Assembly (NCBI GenBank): GCA_032717465.1
Contig: CM064690.1
Span: forward strand, 8,017,143-8,081,142
Direction of reading: 5' to 3'
DNA: 64,000 nt
Origin: Coenobita brevimanus
Lineage: Eukaryota > Arthropoda > Malacostraca > Decapoda > Coenobitidae
The notes beneath the pieces are model-generated. The model saw only the letters and a program-made list of their open reading frames with translations. It made no database searches and had not been told where the DNA came from. The translations under genes and the position numbers were made by a program. Positions 32,967-43,500 of this stretch are shown in pieces. How positions within the stretch are numbered: the first letter of the stretch is position 1; each line of letters starts with the position of its first letter.

Positions 32967-34330
32967 TCACTGGTCCAGTGCCCTTGGTATCTATGATGTC
33001 TACAGTAAGGACCAAATCCTTGTGTCTTTTGATTATCCTCTTTTGCCTTGATAAAGCATTCATACCTTGTGTGTCCTGGTTTTGCACAGTAATGACACAG
33101 AATGGACCTATCCCTTGACTGTGACCTACGAGGTGATTTCCCATAAAAAGTGTTGTTTATGGCGCGAGACCTGCTCGGGCTGCGCGAAAACTTATGAAAC
33201 TGCCTGTAGGAAGGCGTGTGGGAACGAGGTCTAGGCGTCTTTGTTTGTTTGGGCTGCCTCATTTCTGGTCGCGATCGATTTTGTCCTCTGTTTGGGGTCG
33301 GTGTTGATGTTTTCACAGCTGATACTGTCTCAGGTACCCTGATTCTACCAGAATGTGCATGTGTGTCGACCACACCTGCTTTACTGCACTGCATCTCTAC
33401 CTCGTTCATTAAGTCTAGTAAGCACATTCCAGGGGTGTACGCGATTGTTTTGGCGATCTTAAGGGTTCTATCAGGTAATTTACACAAGGCAGCTACATAA
33501 CCAATGATGTCCACGACGAGGTCTGGGGACATCTTTTCATCATCTGTTATCCACTTAGAATTCTCCAGAGTAGCTAATAGGGTTCTCTTGATTGTGGAGA
33601 CATCAGCAGTTATTTCACTGAGCACATGGTTTGTAGTGTGCTCCCTTACAAGATCTACAATTTTATGTAATTCTGGAATTATACCTGGCAAGAAGTTCAT
33701 ACCTCCAGAAAATTTCTTCAGAAATTCAGTTTTAAATTCATCATATGTCCTAGCACGATGTAGCTTATCGGAGCGCAATAAATTGCTTGCTGGACATCTT
33801 TCCTGGCTTATGCAAGATGAAAAAATAGCAATTTTCTCCTGTTCATCTAGTATGTGGCGCTTGATGAACATTTGTTCGCACTGACTGATTAATGAAATGA
33901 CATCAATGCGATCCTTGTCTGTGCCAGAGAATTTTGGGGCAGTCTTATCCTCGTGATACACAAAAACGTGAGGTGTGGTTTTTAGATCAGCAGTATTTGT
34001 TTCTTGATTCATATTTAATGATTGCCCTGTTAATTCAACTTGTACGAGTTTATCGTTATGTGAGGGAATGGTAGAATATGTATGACCGGACCGGTGAACC
34101 CTGTTAAGTATATTGGCATACGTATTCAAGGCAGCTGCAAAGTCGATACTCTCTACGTCTGAAGGGGTTTCCCACTCATCATCCGAAACTCCCGTATTTG
34201 TTTCCTTATCTATAACGTGTGGTGTGGGTTGTACAATGGGTGGGTTGTCTCTTAATTGTGAGTCTGATGTTGTGGCAATTTGTGTGTCATCTGGTATTAA
34301 CGTGGGTGGTGGCGAAAATATTCCTGTCAT
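32888..34330 (-). CDS. gag: Gag polyprotein, intact
   Basis: 480-codon open frame. Acidic N-terminus (about 1-130), a capsid-like helical region (about 130-340), a basic Arg/Ser-rich stretch (about 350-405), and a CCHC zinc knuckle C-x2-C-x4-H-x4-C at about 412-425 (CHYCAKPGHTRYEC). A second, atypical Cys/His cluster follows (CRHH..GHWTSDC). Structural protein of the cytoplasmic particle, binding genomic RNA by the knuckles. Met at 34330 is the first in frame after a 1-kb leader. This frame is uninterrupted, in contrast to pol and env. Confidence 0.9.
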   Translation of the reverse strand: MTGIFSPPPTLIPDDTQIATTSDSQLRDNPPIVQPTPHVIDKETNTGVSDDEWETPSDVESIDFAAALNTYANILNRVHRSGHTYSTIPSHNDKLVQVELTGQSLNMNQETNTADLKTTPHVFVYHEDKTAPKFSGTDKDRIDVISLISQCEQMFIKRHILDEQEKIAIFSSCISQERCPASNLLRSDKLHRARTYDEFKTEFLKKFSGGMNFLPGIIPELHKIVDLVREHTTNHVLSEITADVSTIKRTLLATLENSKWITDDEKMSPDLVVDIIGYVAALCKLPDRTLKIAKTIAYTPGMCLLDLMNEVEMQCSKAGVVDTHAHSGRIRVPETVSAVKTSTPTPNRGQNRSRPEMRQPKQTKTPRPRSHTPSYRQFHKFSRSPSRSRAINNTFYGKSPRRSQSRDRSILCHYCAKPGHTRYECFIKAKEDNQKTQGFGPYCRHHRYQGHWTSDCKTVEKIVSMFKSGEDQVMTKNEQT

Positions 34331-35322
34331 TAAGATATGATGTTATGAAATACGCCTCTTGTTTATTTATGTCCTAGCAAACTAGATGATTAAATAAGTT
34401 GAATATAGCTAATTTTAGCACTGAGAAGAAATGAGCAAGTATAATTTTACCCACTTGATACAGATCGTAGAGGTGTGTCGATACAAAAGTCGATCTCGGA
34501 AGAAAATACAGGTTTGATTGAAGATCTCTTGATAATTCTAGTGGTGTGTTGATGGACGATATTACTCAGGAAACTCCATGGCCTGGTATTTGTAGTGGTT
34601 AACGGCTGTCCCAGGCAAACCTCAGCATAGAATGTCGAATTTCCAACTTAACTGTGAAAATAAGTGAATATGAGTAGGAGCTATGTGAATAATGAGTAAT
34701 GAGTAGTGGGTGAGAAGTGCCTGGTGTCAGTCACACGTTGCTTGGCATGGCAGACTCGCGTTGTGATGTCATCTCAGCACATGGTGACGTCGGCTTCCCA
34801 CACTGGTAGCTGTGGTGAGTGAATGAGTAGCGATGAGTAACTTGAGTGAAGACGAGTGAGTAAGATGAGTTGTGAGTCGTGTCTCACTCTTCGTTTGTTT
34901 GTTCCCTTTATTCTATGTGGAAGTTTTCTCGGTCCTTTTCTCTAGTGATTTATTCGTTGTGGGATGAAGACTGCCGCTACTTGTAGGTGCGTGTAGAAGA
35001 TTATACAGACGACGTAGAGTTGTTAATTGTAGTTGATTGTAGATGGCTGTAGACTTTGTAGAACTGAAGCTAATCTTGTAGTCTCGGTTGCTTTTGTAGA
35101 AATTTGCTTTTAATTCGGAGACGATGTCCGCAGATTTGCTGGTTTGTCGTTAAGCTACGTGCAAGGCGTCAAGTGATCTCTTGACCTCTGCATCAGCGTA
35201 ATGATCTGGGAGACGGAGGGGGCAGGACGGAGAGAATACTGTCAGGAGCTGATATTGTTGGTTCTTTTCAATCTTGATATTTTGTAGGAATTTAATGTTG
35301 ATTCGTAGACGTGGTTCGTATA
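34331..35322 (-). other. 5' leader of the LTR retrotransposon
   Basis: About 1 kb between the primer-binding site and gag without a convincing frame. The plus strand shows repeated TGAGTAATGAGTAG-type words (34680-34870). Expected to contain packaging and, if env is spliced, donor signals; none was identified. Confidence 0.6.
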
Positions 35323-35337
35323 CGTTCGCTGCTACCA
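35323..35337 (-). other. Primer-binding site
   Basis: In element orientation TGGTAGCAGCGAACG starts two bases after the 5' LTR end. TGG and the location are diagnostic. The first nine bases agree with the 3' end of initiator Met tRNA, but the rest does not, so the primer tRNA is uncertain. Confidence 0.8.
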
Positions 35338-35339
35338 AA

Positions 35340-35873
35340 TGTCATAAAGACTTTGTAGTTACTTGTAGAGAAGTATATTTTAGACTTGTGGTCGAGCGGC
35401 TTTTATATCTCGTAGTAGTTTCCCCACCAGATGTCATGTAGTGACGGGAGAGGTAAAGAATAGTATGGGACTATTTTTATTTGTCTTGGAAATATTAAAC
35501 AGGTATTAGAGTATAAGTCCCGGGTAGCTACCTTCCTGTCTCGCTATCTCTCTCTCTTTCTGTTCTAAGGCTAATCTCCGTCTCGACCTCTCTCTAGGGT
35601 CGCTTGTCTCCTTCTAAACTCTCTTTTCTAAAATCTGGTGTAGTAGGGGTGTATCACGTATGTTCCTCATGGCAACAGATCTTTCTCACGAGAGGACTGC
35701 TGACAGCTAACTGCATCATCTCCTTACTGGCCTCTGTCGTCAGCTTTCCTCCGTGTAAGCATGTTTAGCGCTGCTAGATTCTCGCAGACACAACACCTTC
35801 TCATCATTTGACTTCCTGCTTCTATCTGTCTCTCTATCTATCTATTTATCTATCTATCTATTATGTAGTCCTA
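35340..35873 (-). repeat. 5' LTR of Gypsy-type retrotransposon
   Basis: 534 bp, 531 identical to 26270-26803. Contains promoter and polyadenylation signals by analogy; I could not place a TATA box or AATAAA with confidence. Confidence 0.97.
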
Positions 35874-36525
35874 GAAGGCTGTATGATGATGCAATGGTGC
35901 CGACTGCATTGTATGGGGCTGAAACATAGAATATGGGTGCTGCAGAATGGAAGAGTTTCAGTGTAATGGAGATGAGGTGTCTGAGGAGCATGTGTGGAGT
36001 AACGCGTATGGATCGAGTGAGAAATGATGAAGTGTGAAGAACTGGAGTTATGCAGGAGATGGCTGAACGAGTTGAACAGAGAGTGTTGCGATGGTTTGGG
36101 CATTTGGAGTGAATGGATGAAGATTGATTGGTGAAAAAGATAACAGGATCGGATGTGAGAGATTTAAGACTGAGAGGAAGACCATGAATAGGGTGGATGG
36201 ACAGTGCGAAGAGAACGTTAAATGCGAAAGGGATGTCTGTAGAGCAAAGAAGAGTGGCTGTGCATGATAGCGATGACTGGAGAGAAATTGTGAGTGAATG
36301 AATGGTGACGCGGCCCTGAGGGATATTTTCCTGCATTTGGTCTGATCAGCGGATCAGGTCAGGAGCGGGTAAGGGGATGGTTCAATTTTGATTTGGCGGG
36401 GGTAAATCAGCTCTGCTGTCAGGCTCTGCTGCAGATGGCACTGATTGCACTGCACAATTGACCCTCGTGCGGTGAGGTGGTGTGAGGATCTGTCCCTTCT
36501 CCCCTTGGGGGTAACATACGAGTAA
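35874..36525 (+). pseudogene. RTE element A, 3' part, right of the LTR element
   Basis: Resumes at GAAGGCTGTATGATGATGC, equivalent to 23919 in copy B, and follows that copy through ALYGAET, MRCLRSMCGVTRMDRVRNDE, the RWFGHLE region and the 3' region (TTTGGTCTGATCAGCGGATC). Several stops and a frame change near 36036. The last 3' bases (TGCGGATGAGTAATTTGGG to a short GATA tail) are at 37136-37216, displaced by later insertions. Confidence 0.88.

Positions 36526-36622
<97 letters not shown>
36525..36622. repeat. (TG)n microsatellite
   Basis: About 98 bp uninterrupted, grown from the AATGTGTTTG segment of the RTE 3' region. Confidence 0.98.
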
Positions 36623-36624
<2 letters not shown>

Positions 36625-36780
36625 GGGGTCTATAAAAACCTGCATTGCTTAGAGGGAAGGCGGGGATCCTCTCTTTGGGTCTGTGGTAACGTGCACACCT
36701 ATGGAGCACGAGAGCCTGGCTTTGAAGCTTGGTTAGACCAGTGATTAATTTGTAAAGTTTCATTTCTGTCATTATATTGG
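36623..36780 (+). repeat. tRNA-like interspersed repeat, copy 1
   Basis: Aligns with 36974-37135: GGGGTCTAT.AAA.CC, GCGGGGATCCTCTCTTTG, GGTAAC.TGC.C.CCTATGGAG, GACTAGTGATTAATTTGT or ACCAGTGATTAATTTGT, AAGTTTCATTT. The middle resembles tRNA A and B boxes. Confidence 0.65.
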
Positions 36781-36973
36781 TGGCAGCAATGTGGGATGTG
36801 AGGCGAGGCTTGTAGTTCATTGATGCTGTTGGTTAGTTGGCAGTGTCCCAATCCTTACATCCCAGAGATGAGCTGTTCAGTGTGGTCTGCAGCGTCCCCA
36901 GTGGTGGCCTCCAATGCTACGCTACCGTGAATTCGCAACTCACCAAATTAATCACCGAGCGGAGAAACGAGTG

Positions 36974-37135
36974 ATGTAGTGGGGTCTATGAAAGCCCGTG
37001 TTGCTCAGAGGTAAAGCGGGGATCCTCTCTTTGTCTCGATGGTAACATGCGCGCCTATGGAGTGCGAGGGCTTGCTATCGAATTTCGGCCAGACTAGTGA
37101 TTAATTTGTTAAGTTTCATTTCGATCACTACATGC
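36974..37135 (+). repeat. tRNA-like interspersed repeat, copy 2, with inverted ends
   Basis: Direct copy 350 bp after copy 1. Its ends ATGTAGTG and CACTACAT are perfect 8-bp inverted repeats, unusual for a SINE. The 190 bp between the copies (36781-36973) is unassigned. The RTE tail resumes immediately after, so 36623-37135 is a later insertion. Confidence 0.65.
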
Positions 37136-37216
37136 GGATGAGTAATTTGGGTGTGGGTCGTCCTGTCTTGGCTACCTCTGTTTTGAGGGAAGTAGCCTAG
37201 GTATATAGATAGATAG
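37136..37216 (+). mobile_element. RTE element A, terminal tail
   Basis: GTCGTCCTGTCTTGGCTACC, AAGTAGCCTAGGTATATAGA and a short GATA run, matching the ends at 16580-16645 and 24610-24678. Confidence 0.8.
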
Positions 37217-37313
37217 CCTGGCATATAATTTCCTGTAATTTATGTAAAAAGTATATTCGAAATTTTGATGTCTTGAGAGAAATTCATTCAATATTCTAGC
37301 TCATTAAGCAGGT

Positions 37314-37315
<2 letters not shown>

Positions 37316-37366
<51 letters not shown>
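37316..37366. repeat. (TA)n microsatellite
   Basis: Uninterrupted TA run of about 50 bp. Confidence 0.97.
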
Positions 37367-37368
<2 letters not shown>

Positions 37369-37379
37369 TGTATCTTTCC

Positions 37380-37736
37380 TTAGATATCCTTCTTGGTATA
37401 AAGAAGATAAAAATTTCTTACTTAGTCACACTTAATTATTTTTATTGTCCAGTACCTTTAAAATAAGTATTCATTTGCTCCAATGTTTACGTTCCTCCAC
37501 ACTTATCTATGTAAACATATTTCATTCTCTGATTTGGTTGTGGTCTTTCCATTCCTGATGTCTGTTTGTAGACGAATCGTCGAATAAAAATCTACAACTT
37601 TGGAGTGTTAGTTTTTGCTCACTCCCACGAAGGAAGAGTATTAGTAAGGAATACTGAAAACATTAGAAAGAAGATGAAGAATTGCAAAAATGTTGTCGTG
37701 TTTAACTCAACATGCATTAATGAAAATCTACTCCCA

Positions 37737-37741
<5 letters not shown>
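37380..37741 (+). mobile_element. Penelope-like element end, family B (plus)
   Basis: Inverted partner of 21790-22150. At 37555-37582 it has CTGATG, a GUCUGUUUGUAGAC-like hairpin, then GAATCGTCG, a decayed version of the hammerhead-like motif. Downstream it can be read as [17 protein letters not shown]. Confidence 0.45.

Positions 37742-37822
<81 letters not shown>
37742..37822. repeat. (CA)n then (TA)n microsatellite
   Basis: CA run to about 37770, TA run to 37822. Confidence 0.97.
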
Positions 37823-37824
<2 letters not shown>

Positions 37825-37935
37825 CCAGACGCCCTAATCCCGTAAGGGGTGGCCACAAACATCGCCTCCATGTCGCCGTGTCCCCCGCCAATTCACTTCC
37901 CTGCTCCCAGCTCACAACCCCCTCAGGGTGTGTAT
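37823..37935 (-). mobile_element. RTE subfamily 2 tail, minus
   Basis: Reverse complement reads GACACGGCGACATGGAGGCG, TTTGTGGCCACCCCTTACGG and GATTAGGGCGTCTGGCT, the 3' end of the elements at 14725 and 17285. (TA)n on both sides. Confidence 0.75.
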
Positions 37936-38089
<154 letters not shown>

Positions 38090-38420
38090 TTTATACACAT
38101 TTATTTACAGCAGGACACTTCTCATAGGTTTGTTTGTTGACATAATCCCTTACCCACAGCACTAAGCTATGTTTGCACAGTGAAGGCACTTTGGAGAAGT
38201 ACTATATTACTGAGTTCAGTGCACAGAGTAATGGATAAGGTGAGATGGCTTCGATAATAAGGTATGGAATGATGAGGCTAATGATATGTGAAGACTTGAA
38301 TAATGTGTGAATGATTGTTGATGAGTGATGAACAAATGGATAAGGAAAAGACAGGTAGATCAACTTGCCGTGTACACCTCACAGCTTTCCCTTCCACCCC
38401 TCCCCCCCCGCTCTTCCCAG

Positions 38421-38510
38421 GATGGTGAGAGCTCGAGCATTGGGCATTCCTATTCCCACTTGTACGACACCACTTCTTGTTTCCTTTGCCACAGCAACAA
38501 AAACTCCATG
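38421..38510 (+). CDS. Candidate 90-bp exon, unidentified protein
   Basis: Preceded by a strong polypyrimidine tract and acceptor (TCCCCCCCCGCTCTTCCCAG) and followed by a near-consensus donor (ATG|GTAAGTGAG). Exactly 30 codons, open in phase 0, encoding DGESSSIGHSYSHLYD then TTSCFLCHSNKNSM with a CxxC pair. Same strand as the Slo2 exons, so possibly an upstream or alternative exon of that gene, but I find no remembered Slo2 counterpart. It could also belong to another gene or be fortuitous. Confidence 0.45.
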
Positions 38511-39095
38511 GTAAGTGAGTATATGTGGGCCAAGAAGGGGAGAGGAAACTTGGGGATGCCAGGGACCCATGTAAATAAATGTCATAGCATCCAGTCAGAT
38601 TTAGAGAAAATAAGAATGGAATTAGTAGATTTTTTGCCCACTAGCTGTTACAAAAACACTAATTTAGTATAATTTGGTGCCAGTTTACTACGGTTTAATT
38701 GACATTAACTATATCAAAAGCTTAAAATAATTTAGTATACTTTTGTTCCACTTATTAACTGTTAAAGAAATACCTAATGATTGAGTATAATTTTGTGTCA
38801 TGTAACGTCTACAAAAACATGAAGCCATTTAGTCTCACTTTATGCTACTGAGGAATCTGTACTGCACTGTGTCATTAAAAAGCAAAGCCAAATTTCATTT
38901 GGTTTATAGCTGTGTGAACATCAGTGACCCTAAATTTTTACAGAATATAACAAAATTTGGTAAACAATAATTATAAAACGAAGGGCTGAGGAGTATAATG
39001 ACATACCAAATGTTTGATAACTAAGGCTCAACCGAGGATATGGTTGATTGCCAGCAGAGAGTTTTCTGCTACAGCCTCTCAATTAAAGAAACTAT
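38511..39095. other. Intron-like, no feature recognised
   Basis: AT-rich unique-looking sequence with repeated AATTTAGTATAATTT-like words at 38660-38790. Confidence 0.4.
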
Positions 39096-40105
39096 TTGTA
39101 CATACAAAGGGGGATCCCAAAATTCCAGGTATTGTTAACAAGAACAATCATACAAAACACTCCCCTTGAAATGCTATTCACTTGTCTCAGCACTTTTTTA
39201 ATTCCTGGAAACACTTCCTGTAGTCATCTTTTGTCACCTTATCCAGAGACTCCGGCGTTCTTTCCTGACTTTCTTCTAAGTTTTCGAATCTTCTGCCTTT
39301 CAGTTCTTACTTAATCTTGGGGAACAAGAAAAAATCGCAGGGAGTGAGGTCTGGTGAGTGTGGGGCGTTCAGAGCAACAGCAATGTTGTTTCTGGCCAAA
39401 AATTGCTGAACTGACAACTCAGTTTGTGATAGGGTATTGCCATGATGCAAGGAACATTTCTGGATGCACCACTTCTCGGGACGTTTGCGCCAGATTTTTT
39501 CACTTAGACGTCTCAGCACTGTAATTTAAAACTGCTGCTTCACAGTCTGTTCATGGCAAACAAATTCTTTGCGGACAATTCCTTCAGTGCCAAAAAACAA
39601 GAGTAACACTGTCTTGATGTTGGACTTGACATGATGTATATTTTTGGTCTTGGAACTGTTGGCGTTTTCCACTGACTGGACCCCTGCTTGTTTTGGGGGG
39701 TCATACCCATAAACCCAGGGCATGTCACCTGTACTGACATTTGAAAGAAATTTTGGATCATTTCTTAATTGTTCTTTCAAGTCCTGACACATGTTCACAG
39801 AAGTTACCTTTTGATTTGGGGGACAAAATTTTGGTAAGACTCAGTGCATATCAAGATCTTGTGTCAAAATCCGTTGGATTAAACTCCAAGAAATGCCTGT
39901 GGCCTCCACTAGCTCGTCAGTAGTGTGATGACGATCTTCAAAGGTTGCCTGTCGAACTTACTTGATGTTTTCATCTGTGTGAAAGGTCGAAAAATGGCCA
40001 GAACGTGGAGAGTCTTGGACTGACATGTTGTCTTTCATAAAATGCACGTACCATTAATAGACTTTTTTATTTTATGGCCTGCCTCTTGAATGCTTGCTCA
40101 GGCAT
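39096..40105 (-). pseudogene. Mariner transposase, inactive
   Basis: Minus strand, N-terminus near 40000 with RQATFEDRHHTTDELVEA-like residues; then NMCQDLKEQLRNDPKFLSNV, first catalytic box TGDMPWVYGYDPP (39740-39700, D present but ESW changed to MPW), SQWKTPTVPRPK, KTVLLLFFGTEGIV; then after a frame change HHGN at the second catalytic site (HHDN expected, D to G) and SPDLTPCDFFLFPKIK with the third D (39345-39307). Loss of the second aspartate abolishes a D,D34D transposase. The left end GATCCCAAAATTCCAGG lies near 39113. The 5' end is lost next to an (AAT)n run. This is a different lineage from the element at 19514-21067. Confidence 0.88.
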
Positions 40106-40126
40106 TGTCACTCTGGTTTTCTTGAA

Positions 40127-40128
40127 CA

Positions 40129-40158
<30 letters not shown>
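40127..40158. repeat. (AAT)n microsatellite
   Basis: About ten AAT units at the truncated 5' end of the mariner. Confidence 0.95.
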
Positions 40159-40159
<1 letters not shown>

Positions 40160-40189
40160 GATACTCCTTGCTCATTCAAAGCTATCATA

Positions 40190-40517
40190 GTGGTTTGAGG
40201 ATAGAAATCGCTGAAGTCATGTGGAAGAACAAAGAAATGTGCAAGAAATACAGACTCGACCCTCTCAGTGCGATGTCATATGGCAGAATGATTCACCAGA
40301 CTGCATGCAAGTGCTGCATAAAAGCACAACGGGGAACTATTCTTTTTCCCACACTATCGATCTATTCCGGGACTTTGTGGGATCCCCCCACATATACAGA
40401 AGCATTCAGTCAGGAAACGGATATTTACCCAGTAATTTTGAGCGACAAGAAAAAGATAAAAGAGGATCACTACATGGTCCTTATATAAAAAACGTGTACA
40501 GGCATTTCAGTGTATAA
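40190..40517 (+). other. Unidentified coding-like frames
   Basis: Two overlapping plus frames (40168-40488 and 40221-40517) stay open for about 100 codons. The second reads CDVIWQNDSPDCMQVL, HTIDLFRDFVGSPHIYRSIQ and HGPYIKNVYRHFSV before a stop. It could be a terminal exon or a decayed mobile-element gene. No acceptor or family identified. Confidence 0.25.
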
Positions 40518-43500
40518 CAGAGCTATTTGAATACAATATACAGCTGGCAGTGCCTGTCTTGAAATGCATTTCAAGTAATATCACTTTCCGGGAAGGTTTT
40601 AGAAGAAAAATGGCAATTTTTCAGCATTATTGTGTTTGCTTCAAATATTTGTGGATTTCCAAGTGCATTTAGTTAAATAGATAATTATCTGTATACACTA
40701 TACAGTGTTTATATAAATACTGTACATCTGACCCGATGTATAAATTTTTTATAGCTGGATGTCGCATTTGTATAGTTTGTGGCTTCAAAAATATATTTAT
40801 CTGACAAGAAGGCTAATAAATACATTAATAGTTTGTTGTATATACAAGTACCGTAAGCCAGAATGAAGTTGTTTTAAGAAATGAATAGTATATTGAAGCT
40901 GAAGATCTTACCTGTTAAAGGAGTACACTACCTGTTCCTGTTGCTTTCATTTTGGCTCCCTAGCACCCCTTCTCTTCCCCCCCCCCCCAGGCTGTGGTAG
41001 TGGTGATGGTGGTGGTGACAATGTGCACACATTCTTATTAGTTGTGTGTGTGTGTTTTCATTGCTACCTATTATTACTGTCTCTCATTGCCTGCTCACTG
41101 TTGTCTCTGGTCACACATCCATAATCTGAACCTTCCCTGTGGCTTTGGACCTTTTTGATGCAGTGACTTTTTTCCAGTTTATTCTCGCTACCTCCAGACA
41201 CAGCAATACAACAGAGGACTTAGATATAATTTATTTTAGGTTGTTCTTGTCAAGCTATTTCCAGACGATTTCCAGTAGTATGATTGGGGATCTGGATGTA
41301 ACGTCAACTACTGTGCAGTCAGTATGCTTTCCTCCTAAGCCCTTTTTTCCCTTCAGACAGTTCTGTTCATCTCAGGAGAAACCTTCAAACCTGGAAGTCA
41401 AATGTAACCCAAATTAACCCCACAACTACCACCCTCTTAAGGGTTGTTAAATTATCGTGGTGGTAGCTGCATTTATATTTAAAAAGCATCATTGCAGTAA
41501 GGCGGTGAAAGATGTGGATGACACAACACACACAGCCTGAGTCACACTGGTTGCCATGTTAGATATCATCATCTCTTGACTCATCCATATCATTCTTATA
41601 ACTGTTATACATTACCTTGTGAGTTAAAACTGCAGATTCATGCTGTCAATATGCGAATTTAAGGATGTATGAAGTGGTACTTAGGCTCATGTTATTAAGC
41701 AAGATTATAAAGGGAAGGAACCTCCCAGTTTTTCACATCACTGATGAAAAATATTATGGAAAGTTTTGAAGGTTAGATCTCCCCCTTTTTGTTCACAATA
41801 CTCTATTATGTAAAGTGGAATGTGGTCTAACCATATCCTCTCCCCAAAGGTATTTTAAAATTTACTGTCATAAACTGGTGGCATATTGATATTTCTGTGG
41901 CATGTTAATATTTCTGCAGCAGCCAGTCATTTATTAAAATAATTGTTTCATATTATAATCAGTGTTGAAATGTATGGATTTCTCCCTTCACAGTTTTCAG
42001 CACTCTTGTATAGCAGGTACATGCTTTTGATGTTGATTTAGGAGTGTGGAAGGGGAGGTTAAATATGAGCTTGTAGTCACTCCTTATAATTTCGTAATGT
42101 GTTCCAAGATATTACAGCTTTTTTGTATAAATCGTCCTATGAATTGGAACATATTGTAAATCAGGTGTTCAGGCAGCAGTAGAACTTGAGTATTCAATTT
42201 TTCCCAGTCTCATTTGGGACTTAATACCAAAAGTTAACATCAAAGAAAGTGGCCAAGACTTACATCCTGAGCACTGATCTACTGTATGTGTAATGTTAAT
42301 CCGCGACATAGTTTGGATTTTTAAAATAGGGTCGCGAAAGGGTGACCAACACTATACGAAGAGCTGTCCAAGGAAAACCTGTTAGGGGAATCCGAGGATA
42401 TTTTCCTGGAAATGTGGGGTGATCTCTAGGTTGTCAGGCATTTTTCAGGAGTAGCCAGTGTTGCTCCAGCTACTTGTCTGGTTACGCCACAAGTATTAAC
42501 CTACTATGGGATTAACCAAGTGCCTTTCAAGTGTATGATGGTAGGTAATACAGTTTTAACTTACCAAGGTCTTGATATATCTTAGAACTTTCATCACATC
42601 TCCAAACCAAATCTTGTTGTATAACTGATGACATCATAAGCAGCAACCATTATGCCTGTGGACTGTGTTATGTGTGTGTCCTCATATAACCCTTTCACTG
42701 ACGATGACTCCAACCAAATCCACCGCTACGATTATCACCATCAGCAAGCATGAACACAGGTACTCCCCTGACATCACACTTTAATGTATTTCTGCCACAC
42801 ACTCTTCACTAGGATCACTGGAATGACATGACACTGGACTCATCTTCAAGAACCATGTACAATATGTGTAGGTAACACCAAGAGGCAGTGCACCTGCAGA
42901 CTCAGTGCACTCAGGGCAATTACAGGGACAGACTTTGGTCAACAAAAGAACAGTTCTCCTACTCTATAAATAATGCATTAGATCAGGGATGTCCTGTGTA
43001 TCCCTGGGATGAGCTTCCATCACATCTAATACTCACCACGGCTCCTTCCAAGCCCTGCCGAACACAGCCCTGTGTATCACAGCTGGATGCACCGAAACCA
43101 CTCCCACAGCTCACTTTCATCCTGAAAAAAGTTGTGTCCTTAGAGACTGTTTTGATAGGAGAAGCAAGCAGTTTTATGCAGCAGCCTGTGCCGATACACT
43201 ACACCGATCGTTACATGACAGAAACATACAGCACATATGGGCTCGTTAAACATATGCCACACAAACTTTACTGAACTCTCTACAAAATCCCACCCTTGAC
43301 ATACCAACACTAAAAATGAAGAAACACCTTCGTACTCACTTAACATGCAGCGCAAGACAACATCTGAATCAGAACAAAATATTACGAGCCTCCCCTCCTG
43401 ACAGCCACCCAATAGAGTTTCCCTTAAGTAGAGATGATTTACTTCATGTAGCTAGGCTTGGATCACGTATCACCCAGCTCTCCTCAGCTACCATTAGACT

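Larger units (their letters stand above)
26270..35873 (-). mobile_element. Gypsy/errantivirus-like LTR retrotransposon with envelope gene
   Basis: Complete by structure: LTRs at both ends, primer-binding site, then gag, protease, RT, RNase H, integrase and envelope in the usual order on the minus strand. An env of baculovirus F/errantivirus type makes it an endogenous-retrovirus-like member of Metaviridae. It is inserted in RTE element A. LTR identity of about 99.4 percent indicates a recent insertion, yet pol and env each carry frame changes (near 32715, 31275, 30685 and 28015), so this copy as written cannot express intact pol or env. Non-coding 26804-27263 is AT-rich. Confidence 0.95.

Noticed and set aside
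36382..36820. Thr-His repeat frames across (TG)n
   Set aside because: Translation of a dinucleotide repeat.
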